Assembly (NCBI RefSeq): GCF_034387475.1 | Contig: NZ_JAXCIL010000001.1 | Location: 1,736,001-1,800,000, forward strand | Length of the DNA stretch: 64,000 bases | Origin: Pseudomonas sp. Teo4 | GTDB lineage: Bacteria > Pseudomonadota > Gammaproteobacteria > Pseudomonadales > Pseudomonadaceae | Reading direction: 5' to 3' | In this document: positions 55,107 to 62,374 of the stretch, piece after piece | Numbering within the stretch: position 1 is the stretch's first letter | How the letters are laid out: the number at the start of each line of letters is the position of its first letter | The notes under the pieces: model-generated | Databases searched by the model: none | Told to the model about the DNA's origin: nothing | What the model saw: only the letters and a program-made list of their open reading frames with translations | Program-made: the position numbers and the translations under genes

Positions 55107-56267
55107 ATGGAATTCACCTTCACCGAAGAACAGTTGATGATCCGCGACAGCGCCGAGCGCTTTCTTGCCCAGGCCAGCGACACCCACGCGGTACGCGCGT
55201 CCATGAGCCGTGCCGATGAGTACGACCCCGAGCTGAGTCGGCGTATCGGCCAGGAATTGTTCTGGCCTGCGCTGATGGTCCCCGAGGCCCACGGCGGCAT
55301 GGGCCTTGGCTTTGTCGAGCTGGCCGTGCTGCTGGAGCAGTGCGGGCGTTTTCTGCTTGGCTCGCCCCTGTTCGCCACCACCTGCCTGGCCACCCCGGCC
55401 CTGTTGCTGGCCGATAACCCTGCATTAAAGGAACACTGGCTGGGCGCAATCGGCAGCGGCGAAATCAACGCCACCCTCGCCTGTACCCTCGAGCCTGAGC
55501 AGATAGGCATTCAGGCCGAAGCCCACGCCAACGGTTTCCTGCTGAGCGGCGCCCACGCTCAAGTGATCGATGGCGCGCAAGCCGACCTGTTGCTGGTGGC
55601 CGCACGCAGCCCCGGCAGCGAGGGTGAACAAGGCATCAGCCTGTTCGCCCTGCCAGCCGACACACCAGGCCTGCTTCGCACCGCCCTGCCGACCCTCGAC
55701 CAGACCCGCCGCCTGGCGCGCATCGAACTGCGCCACGTGCAAGCCAGCGAAGCGCAACTGCTTTGCACGGTCGGCCAGGGCTGGCCGTTGCTGCGTGATG
55801 CCCAGCGCATCGCCGCCATCGGCCTGGCCGCCGAGCAGCTTGGCGGTGCGCAGCAGGCACTGGACCTGACCCTGGCCTACATCAATGAGCGACGCCAGTT
55901 CGGCCGCCCGATCGCCAGTTTCCAGGCCATCAAGCACCGCTGCGCCGACATGATGCTGCAGGTCGAGTGCGCACGCTCGGCAGTGTGGTACGCCGCCTGC
56001 GTAGCCCGCGAGTACCTCGCCCCGCAAGGCGACCCGGCCGTGCGCAGCGAGTTGTTGGCCGCCACGGCCACTGCCAAGGCCCAGTGCAGCGAGGTCTTCT
56101 TCCACTGTGCGGCCGAGTCGATCCAACTGCACGGCGGCGTCGGCTTCACCTGGGAATACGACCCCCACCTTTATTTCAAACGCGCCAGGGCCAGCGAACA
56201 ATTGCTCGGCACCCCGGCATGGCATCGTGAGCGCCTGGCGGCGCATGTGTTCGGAGAACAGGCATGA
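55107..56267 (+). CDS. Acyl-CoA dehydrogenase
   Basis: A 386-aa acyl-CoA dehydrogenase with an intact frame. It starts MEFTFTEEQLMIRDSAERFL and has EAHGGMGLGFVELAVLLEQCGR, INERRQFGRPIASFQAIKHRCADMM and ESIQLHGGVGFTWEYDPHLYFKR. No YxGT-type Glu is seen at its end. The ATG at 55107 is where similarity begins; the longer frame runs through a REP element. The downstream acyl-CoA dehydrogenase gene overlaps by four bases (ATGA), which is the usual organisation of alpha2beta2 steroid ACAD pairs (FadE28-29, ChsE-type). Confidence 0.85.
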   Translation: MEFTFTEEQLMIRDSAERFLAQASDTHAVRASMSRADEYDPELSRRIGQELFWPALMVPEAHGGMGLGFVELAVLLEQCGRFLLGSPLFATTCLATPALLLADNPALKEHWLGAIGSGEINATLACTLEPEQIGIQAEAHANGFLLSGAHAQVIDGAQADLLLVAARSPGSEGEQGISLFALPADTPGLLRTALPTLDQTRRLARIELRHVQASEAQLLCTVGQGWPLLRDAQRIAAIGLAAEQLGGAQQALDLTLAYINERRQFGRPIASFQAIKHRCADMMLQVECARSAVWYAACVAREYLAPQGDPAVRSELLAATATAKAQCSEVFFHCAAESIQLHGGVGFTWEYDPHLYFKRARASEQLLGTPAWHRERLAAHVFGEQA

Positions 56268-57454
56268 AAATCGGGTTCAGCAGTGCGGACGAAGCCTTCC
56301 GCCAGGAAATCGCCAGCTGGCTGGCGGCCCATCTGCAGGGCGAATTCGCGCCCCTGCGCTTTCGCGGTGGCCCAGGCGATGAGCACAGTTTCCCGGCAGA
56401 GCGCAAAGCCTGGGAGCGGGAGCTGGCCGCGGGTGGCTGGGTGGGCGTGGGCTGGCAACCCGAAGACGGCGGGCGCGGCCTGAGCATCAGCCAACAGGTG
56501 ATTTTCCACGAAGAATACGCCAGGGCCGGCGGCCCCGGGCGCATGGGCCATATAGGCGAAGGCCTTGTCGGGCCGACGCTGGCAGCGTTCGGTACGCCCC
56601 AGCAACGCCAACGCTTGCTGCCGGGCATTCTCGAAGGCCGTGAGTTCTGGTGCCAGGGCTATTCCGAGCCAGGCGCAGGTTCGGACCTTGCCAACGTACA
56701 GACCCGTGCGCGCCTCGATGCCAAGGGTGAACACTGGTTGATCAGCGGCCAGAAAGTCTGGACCTCGCTGGCCCACGAAGCCGACTGGTGCTTCGTGCTG
56801 GCCCGCACCGAGCCGGGCAGTGTTGGCCACCAGGGGTTGTCGTTCCTGCTGGTGCCGATGGCCCAGGCACAGATCCGCGTGCAGCCCATCCAGCAACTGA
56901 CCGGCACCAGCGAATTCAACGAAGTGTTCTTCGACCAGGCCGTGACCTCGGTGGACAACCTGGTCGGCCAGCCGGGCGATGGCTGGAAGATCGCCATGGC
57001 GCTACTCGGTTTCGAGCGCGGCGTGTCGACGCTGGGCCAGCAGATGCAGTTCCAGAATGAGCTGGATGAAGTGGTGCGCATCGCCAAGGCCAATGGTGCC
57101 TCACGCGACCCGCTGCTTCGCCAGCGCATCGCCCAGGCCTGGTCGGGGCTCAAGGTGTTGCGCTACAACTCTCTGCGCATGCTGTCCGGGCCGCAGGACG
57201 GCAGCCTGAGCCGCGAAGCGATGATCTACAAGCTGGCCTGGTCGACCTGGCATGCCGAGCTGGGCAAGCTGGCGATGGATGTGCTGGGGGATGCGGCCGA
57301 GGTGCTGGACGCGGCGCCGTACGGGCTGAGCCGGTTGCAATCGTTGTTTCTGTTTACCAGGTCGGACACGATTTACGGCGGGAGCAACGAGATTCAGCGC
57401 AATGTGATTGCCGAGCGGGCGCTGGGGATGCCGCGCGAGCCGAAAGTTCGTTAA
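56264..57454 (+). CDS. Acyl-CoA dehydrogenase
   Basis: A 396-aa intact acyl-CoA dehydrogenase. FAD motif QGYSEPGAGSDLANVQTRAR, then WLISGQKVWTSLAHEADW; the C-terminal domain ends YGGSNEIQRNVIAERALGMP. The residue before the SN/GT position is Gly instead of the catalytic Glu of MCAD. It is translationally coupled to the previous gene and is very likely its heteromeric partner. Expected substrate: a CoA thioester of a steroid side chain or CD-ring fragment. Confidence 0.85.
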   Translation: MKIGFSSADEAFRQEIASWLAAHLQGEFAPLRFRGGPGDEHSFPAERKAWERELAAGGWVGVGWQPEDGGRGLSISQQVIFHEEYARAGGPGRMGHIGEGLVGPTLAAFGTPQQRQRLLPGILEGREFWCQGYSEPGAGSDLANVQTRARLDAKGEHWLISGQKVWTSLAHEADWCFVLARTEPGSVGHQGLSFLLVPMAQAQIRVQPIQQLTGTSEFNEVFFDQAVTSVDNLVGQPGDGWKIAMALLGFERGVSTLGQQMQFQNELDEVVRIAKANGASRDPLLRQRIAQAWSGLKVLRYNSLRMLSGPQDGSLSREAMIYKLAWSTWHAELGKLAMDVLGDAAEVLDAAPYGLSRLQSLFLFTRSDTIYGGSNEIQRNVIAERALGMPREPKVR

Positions 57455-57458
57455 GGCC

Positions 57459-57560
57459 CCTGTGGGAGCTGGCGAAGCCTGCGATCGAGGGCATCAGCCC
57501 TCGCATCTGCATACAGGGACTGCTTTGCAGTCCATCGCAGGCTTCGCCAGCTCCCACGGG
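57459..57560. repeat. REP-type palindromic element
   Basis: GTGGGAGCTGGCGAAGCCTGCGAT pairs with ATCGCAGGCTTCGCCAGCTCCCAC across two smaller hairpins. It separates the convergent acyl-CoA dehydrogenase and NTF2-like genes and can serve both as a 3' end structure. Confidence 0.85.
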
Positions 57561-57599
57561 CTTGAGGCAGATAGGGCCAGACCTGCTGGCCCGCAGAGC

Positions 57600-58235
57600 T
57601 CAGCGCACCCGAATTTTCGGGTCCCCGCCCCCGCCGCAACCCCGCCAGGAACCCTTCCAACGGCGCAGGCTCCGCTATCTGCGGCAACGCATCCTTGTCC
57701 GGCCGCTGGGCCCAGAACGCATCCCACGACGGGAACAACTCATGGAAGCTGCCGGCATAAGGCTCACGCCCCGGCCAGCGCATCTTCAGCCCGCCAATCG
57801 GCGGCTTGTTCAGGTCAGTGGCGTACCAGTAGCAGGGCAAGCGGCGACGAAGCACCAGCGCCCGTCGATCCGCTCGTAATCATCCCAGTACAGCATCTGC
57901 ATGATCACCCACTCCGGCCCGGTTTCATGCTCGTTCTTCGAATACACCACCCCCGTGGCGTGGTCCGGGTCGCTGAACTCGATGATGTGCTGGCCCAGGT
58001 GGTGGGACGTGCCGTGAAACTGCTTGCGCATGGTTTCGTCCAGCCATGCTTTGAGGTGCGCGCGGCCGTATTTGTCGCGGCCCACCCGCACATCCTCGGC
58101 GAAGCAGTTGGCCATGGCGTCCATGTCGCGCATGTCCAGGGCCAGCGCGTACTTGCCGGCCAGCTGGCGGATCGCATCCAGCGATTCCAGGCGGTCGATG
58201 CGCTGCAGCAGCGAAGCATTGTCGGTGTTCATCAT
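57600..58235 (-). CDS. NTF2/SnoaL-like protein (two frame breaks)
   Basis: About 211 aa after repair. It starts MMNTDNASLLQRIDRLESLDAIRQLAGKYALALD and has MDAMANCFAEDVRVGRD, SHHLGQHIIEFSDPDHATG, YWDDYERIDGRWCFVRRLP and CYWYATDLNKPPIGGLKMRW, the SnoaL_4 pattern. The probable end is DPKIRVR with the stop at 57600. Breaks: near 57844-57848 (one base short) and in the G-rich run 57623-57632 (one extra or two missing). NTF2-fold enzymes serve as ketosteroid isomerases and as bile-acid dehydratases, so a dehydration or double-bond shift on the steroid is plausible. Its start overlaps the following SDR stop by four bases. Confidence 0.72.
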
Positions 58236-59002
58236 TCCAACACCGTGTACAGGTCCGAACCCCGCCCGCCGTCTACCGCCAGGCTCGCGCCGGTCACGTA
58301 GGATGCCTCGTCGCTGGCGAGGAACAGAATGGCGTTGGCCAGCTCCACGGGCAGGCCCACCCGGCGCATGGGAATGACCTTCTCGGTGTTGGCGCGGGCT
58401 TTGTCATCACTGAGCATGCCTGCGGTGGCGGGTGTGTCGACCACGCCCGGGATGATCACGTTGCAGCGGATGTTGTGCGCCGCCCCTTCACTGGCGGCGG
58501 CCCGGCTGAAGTTGATCACCGCCGCTTTGGCCGCCGAGTAGCCGGCCATCCAGGCGGTGCCGAACAGCCCGCAGATAGAGGCGATATTGACGATCGAGCC
58601 GCCTTTGCCCTGCATCAGTTGCATCGCTGTGCGGGTGCCCCAGAAGGTGCCGTCGACGGTGGTCGCGAAGTTGGCGTGCCAGTCGGCCGTGCTCATGCTG
58701 TCGATGCCACCCCAGGTGTAGGCCATGGCATTGTTCACCAGAATGTCCAGCTGGCCGTGGCGCTGCGCGGTGGCCTGCAGCGCGGCGACATAGGCCTGTT
58801 CGTCGCTGACATCGGCCACCGCCACTTCGGCGCGGCCACCCTCGGCCAGAATCCGCTCCTTGACCCCTTCCAGCGGCTGCGCCCGGCGCCCGCACAGCAC
58901 CACCAGGGCGCCCTCTTCGGCGAAACGCAGCGCCGTCGCCTCACCAATCCCCGAACCTGCGCCGGTGACGAAGGCGACCTTATCCTGCAGTCGTTTGCTC
59001 AT
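58232..59002 (-). CDS. SDR dehydrogenase (hydroxysteroid dehydrogenase-like)
   Basis: A 256-aa intact SDR. TGAGSGIG begins at residue 13, NNAMAYTWGG is the modified NNAG, NIASICGLFGTAW carries the catalytic Ser, and YSAAK is YxxxK. The C-terminal LAVDGGRGSDLYTVLE is typical of classical tetrameric SDRs of the 7-alpha/3-alpha HSD-like class. It lies between the NTF2-like gene and another SDR; the three form one operon under box E. Which hydroxyl it oxidises cannot be told. Confidence 0.82.
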   Translation of the reverse strand: MSKRLQDKVAFVTGAGSGIGEATALRFAEEGALVVLCGRRAQPLEGVKERILAEGGRAEVAVADVSDEQAYVAALQATAQRHGQLDILVNNAMAYTWGGIDSMSTADWHANFATTVDGTFWGTRTAMQLMQGKGGSIVNIASICGLFGTAWMAGYSAAKAAVINFSRAAASEGAAHNIRCNVIIPGVVDTPATAGMLSDDKARANTEKVIPMRRVGLPVELANAILFLASDEASYVTGASLAVDGGRGSDLYTVLE

Positions 59003-59016
59003 CAGCTGTTCTCCTG

Positions 59017-59751
59017 TCAGATGAAGGCCATGCCGCCGTTGACGGCGATGTTCTGGCCGGTGATGAAACTGGCATCGTCACTGGCCAGGAACACAGCCAC
59101 GCGGGCGATCTCGTCGGTTTCGCACATGCGCCCCAGGGGCACGTTTTTCAGCAGCGCCTGCATGTGTTCGTCAGGGATGCCGGCCATCATCGGGGTGTTG
59201 GTCGGGCCGGGTACCAGGGTGTTTACGCGAATACCCTGCCCGGCCAGCTCGCGGGCGATCGAGCGGGTCAGGCCCATCACCGCGGCTTTCGACGCGCAGT
59301 AGTGGCTCGGCCCCTCACCGGTCAGCGCGGCGGTGCTCGACAGATTGATCAGCACGCCCTGGCGCTTGCCCTTGACCATCAACTTGGCGCCTTCGCGGCA
59401 GCACAGGAAGGTGCCGCCCAGGTTCACGCCAAGCACCCGCGCCCAGCTGTCGTCGGGCGTTTCCAGGAAGCTGTCGAGCGCACCGACGCCGGCATTGTTG
59501 ACCACGATATCGAGGCCGCCGAAGCGCGCCTCGACCTGCCCCATGGCATCGGCCACGGACGCCGCGTCGGCCACGTTGCAGCCCAGCGCCAGCACCTGCT
59601 CGCCCAAATCATCCAGCCCTGCGGCCAACACGGCCTGGTTGAGATCCACCGCCACCACCTTCGCGCCCTCGGCGACGAAGCGGCGCACGATGGCCTGGCC
59701 CATGCCTTGCCCGGCACCGGTAACGAAAGCCACTTTGTTCTGCAGTTTCAT
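59017..59751 (-). CDS. SDR dehydrogenase (FabG/HSD-like)
   Basis: A 244-aa intact SDR. TGAGQGMGQAIVRRFVAEGA at residues 11-30, DIVVNNAGVGALDSF, NLSSTAALTGEGPSHYCASKAAVMG and PGPTNTPMMAGIPDEHM are all classical. The ATG at 59751 has AAGGAGA upstream; a frame from 60138 is longer but not conserved. First gene of the box E operon. Candidate for oxidation of a steroid hydroxyl. Confidence 0.85.
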   Translation of the reverse strand: MKLQNKVAFVTGAGQGMGQAIVRRFVAEGAKVVAVDLNQAVLAAGLDDLGEQVLALGCNVADAASVADAMGQVEARFGGLDIVVNNAGVGALDSFLETPDDSWARVLGVNLGGTFLCCREGAKLMVKGKRQGVLINLSSTAALTGEGPSHYCASKAAVMGLTRSIARELAGQGIRVNTLVPGPTNTPMMAGIPDEHMQALLKNVPLGRMCETDEIARVAVFLASDDASFITGQNIAVNGGMAFI

Positions 59752-59813
59752 TGCGTTCTCCTTGGTTGAAACCCGTGAGTACGCACCATCATTGGCCGCC
59801 AGCCGGTGGCGAA

Positions 59814-59835
59814 CATCGTCCGATAGGACTAACGC
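59814..59835. promoter_or_regulatory. Steroid-cluster box E (SDR / hsaD divergent region)
   Basis: CATC-GTCC-GATA-GGAC-TAACGC, the best match to consensus, with a perfect GTCC-N4-GGAC palindrome. It starts 63 bp upstream of the leftward SDR gene and ends 147 bp before the divergent hsaD start. Confidence 0.75.
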
Positions 59836-59981
59836 CCCTGGTCTGAATGGACGATGTGAGGTTCGCCCGCACCGCACAGGATCCACTGGCGTGTGCCGGG
59901 CCGGCCTGGCTTTCCCCTTCAGGCGGCGTGATGGCCTGCCCGGCATGCAGCCTTCGATCCTGCCTACTGTGGAGAACCAGC

Positions 59982-60814
59982 ATGAATCAACCTGTCGACC
60001 TGCCCTTGCCCACCGGGCACTACGCGACCCTGCCCAACGGCCTGCGCCTGCACTACCTGGACGAAGGCAGCGGCCCGGTGGTGCTGTGGCTGCACGGCAG
60101 CGGCCTGGCGCCAGCGGCTTCAGCAACTTCAAGGGCAACTACCCGGTGCTGGCGGCGGCCGGTTACCGCAACATCCTGCTCGACCTGCCGGGGTTTGGCC
60201 GCTCGGACAAGCCCGACGATGTGCGCTACGAACTGGACTTCTTCGTCGAATGCGTCGCGGCCCTGCTCGCCCAGATTGGCGTCACCCGCTGCACTATCCT
60301 GGGCAACTCGCTGGGTGGCGCGATTGCCCTGGGCCTGGCGCTGAAATACCCGCAACTGCCGGAGCGCCTGGTGCTGCTGGCACCCGGCGGCGTCGAAGAG
60401 CGCGAAACCTACTTCCAGATGCCTGGCATCGTGCGCATGGTCAGCCTGTTCAACGCCGGCCCCATTGGCCTTGAAGAAATGCGCAGCATGATGCGCCTGC
60501 AGCTGTTCGATGACTCGATCCTGCCGGAGGAGCTGCTGCTGGAGCGGGTGGCGGTAGCGGTGACGCAACCGAAGAACCTGTTCAGCACCATGATGGTGCC
60601 GAACATGCGCGCGCGGCTGGGTGAGATCGAGTGCCCGATTTTCGGTTTCTGGGGCAGCGATGACCACTTCAACCCGGTGAGCGGCGCCCAGTACATCATC
60701 GACGGCGCCCGCCAGGCGCGGTTCATCGTGCTCAACCGCTGCGGGCATTGGGTGCAGGTGGAACACCGTGAATTGTTCAACCGCAGCTGCCTGGATTTCC
60801 TGCAGCACGGTTGA
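59982..60814 (+). CDS. hsaD: Meta-cleavage product hydrolase, HsaD/TesD-like (frame break)
   Basis: About 277 aa after one repair. An alpha/beta hydrolase: LHGSGPGASGFSNFKGNYPV is the MCP hydrolase oxyanion motif, the nucleophile is in GNSLGGAIALGLA, the acid is in FGFWGSDDHFNPVSG and the histidine in NRCGHWVQVEHRE. HsaD cleaves the C-C bond of the ring A meta-cleavage product, 4,9-DSHA, releasing the CD-ring acid (HIP type) and a 2-hydroxydienoate. Break: the CC at 60104-60105 should be CCC. The only cluster gene here read rightward apart from the two acyl-CoA dehydrogenases. Confidence 0.85.
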
Positions 60815-60824
60815 GCACCAGGCC

Positions 60825-61045
60825 TCTTCGCGGGTAAACCCGCTCCCACAGTGGCAGGGTTACCCCTGTGGGAGTGACTGTCTTGTATTGCCTGTACCGG
60901 CCTCATCGCTGGCAAGCCAGCTCCCACAGGTACAGCGATAATCACAACCAACCCAAAAAGCCCAGCTCCCTCCCACAGGTACAGCGATGATTTCGAGGTC
61001 GGCGCGGTCCATGTGGGAGCCGGCTTGCCGGCGATAGGGCCAGCA
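60825..61045. repeat. Composite REP region with tandem partial copies
   Basis: After hsaD there are REP fragments with CGGGTAAACCCGCTCCCAC, a half-site pair around CATCGCTGGCAAGCCAGCTCCCAC, and two repeats of CTCCCACAGGTACAGCGAT (near 60924 and 60973). The last fragment pairs GTGGGAGCCGGCTTGCC at 61014 onwards with earlier half-sites. It lies between convergent hsaD and the Old Yellow Enzyme gene. Confidence 0.7.
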
Positions 61046-61086
61046 CAGCCAACCCAATGCCCAGCTCACCCCAGCCGGCTGGCTGT

Positions 61087-62292
61087 TCAACGCTGCATCT
61101 CCCGGCCGTCCCAGCACACAGGATGTGCCCCAGGCGTATACATCATCGCCACGCAACGGTTGCACGCCGTACAAATCGAATTGCGGCTTTGCCCGCGCGC
61201 CAGCTTGTTCACATAGTCGCTCTCGGCAATCAACACCCGCCCCATGGCCACCAGGTCAAAGCCCTCGGCCATCACCTGCTCGATGCTTGCCAGGCTCTTG
61301 GCCCCACCCAGGTACGCCAACGGCATCTTCACCGCCGCCCGCACCTTGCGCGCATGCTCCAGCAGGTACAGCTCACGAAACTCCACCACCGGGTCCATGC
61401 GCCGTTGTATCGCCATTGCCAGGGCAATCACCGGGTTCTTCTGTTGCACGCGGTTTTCCTTGGGGAAGGACGAGCCGAACATGGTGGTGATCGATTCAGC
61501 GTTCATCCCGGCACTGAGCACCAACAGGTGGGCGCCTTCCTGCTCCAGCATCTGGGCAATCCGGGCGCCGTCATCGGCACTGTTGCCGGCACGTACGCCC
61601 TCGGTGATGCTGTACTTGCAGATCACCGCCAGGTCCTTGCCCACGGCATCGAGCACCGCACGCAGCACCCGTCGCGGGAAGCGCAGGCGGTTTTCCAGGC
61701 TGCCGCCGTACTGGTCACGGCGCTTGTTGTACAACGGCGAAATGAACTGGCTGAGCAAGTAGCCATGGCCCATGTGGATCTCCACCGCGTCGAAACCCGC
61801 TTCCCGGGCCAGGCGCGCACCTTGGGCGAAATCACGCACTACCTGCTGCATGTCGGCTTCGTTCATTGCCTGTTTGCGGAACATGCCGCTCATCATGCCG
61901 ATCTTGTTGAAGCCGCCACTGGCCGACAGCGGCCGTGGCGTGGAGCGCTCGCGGATGAAGGTGAAGCAGCCACCGTGGGTGATCTGCGCGCTGGCCAGGC
62001 CGCCCTCACGGTGCACGGCGTCGGTCAGGGCCTTGAAGTGCGGCAGGCTCTCGCGCTCCAGAATCAGTTGATTGGGCAGCGTACGCCCGTCACGGCTGAC
62101 CGCGCAGTAGGCCACGGTGGTCAGCGCCACGCCGCCGGCCGCCAGGTTGGCGTGCAGCTGGGCCAGTTGCCGAGAAGGCACGCCCTGGGTGCTCATGCCT
62201 TCGTTGGTGGCGGCTTTGATAAAACGGTTCTTGAGCGTCAGCGGGCCGATGTGCAGCGGGCTGAATGGGGATGGAGGCGTGTTCGGGTTCAT
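61087..62292 (-). CDS. Old Yellow Enzyme-like NADH:flavin oxidoreductase with Fe-S motif
   Basis: A 401-aa FMN TIM-barrel enzyme. It shows LHIGPLTLKNRFIKAATNEGM at the start, HGGCFTFIRERSTPRPLSASGG in the middle, GFDAVEIHMGHGYLLSQFISP and YGGSLENRLRFPRRVL, and a C-terminal iron-sulfur ligand motif C-T-A-C-NR-C followed by a fourth Cys 12 residues on. The C-terminal NAD domains of 2,4-dienoyl-CoA reductase are absent, so length is that of the barrel plus the cluster. Enzymes of this type reduce activated C=C bonds, and BaiCD-like members work on 3-oxo-delta4 steroids. Intact. It is convergent with hsaD and downstream of the DUF1302 gene. Confidence 0.82.
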   Translation of the reverse strand: MNPNTPPSPFSPLHIGPLTLKNRFIKAATNEGMSTQGVPSRQLAQLHANLAAGGVALTTVAYCAVSRDGRTLPNQLILERESLPHFKALTDAVHREGGLASAQITHGGCFTFIRERSTPRPLSASGGFNKIGMMSGMFRKQAMNEADMQQVVRDFAQGARLAREAGFDAVEIHMGHGYLLSQFISPLYNKRRDQYGGSLENRLRFPRRVLRAVLDAVGKDLAVICKYSITEGVRAGNSADDGARIAQMLEQEGAHLLVLSAGMNAESITTMFGSSFPKENRVQQKNPVIALAMAIQRRMDPVVEFRELYLLEHARKVRAAVKMPLAYLGGAKSLASIEQVMAEGFDLVAMGRVLIAESDYVNKLARGQSRNSICTACNRCVAMMYTPGAHPVCWDGREMQR

Positions 62293-62374
62293 GGCAGGCC
62301 GTGTCCTCGATTATTGTTCGAAAAACCCGGCCAGCCCCACCGCTGGCAGGCCTTGGCCGGGAAAGGGATGAAAC

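Noticed and set aside
17645..61045. CRISPR arrays suggested by repeated palindromes
   Set aside because: The repeats are REP hairpins at separate intergenic sites without regular spacers; no cas genes are present.
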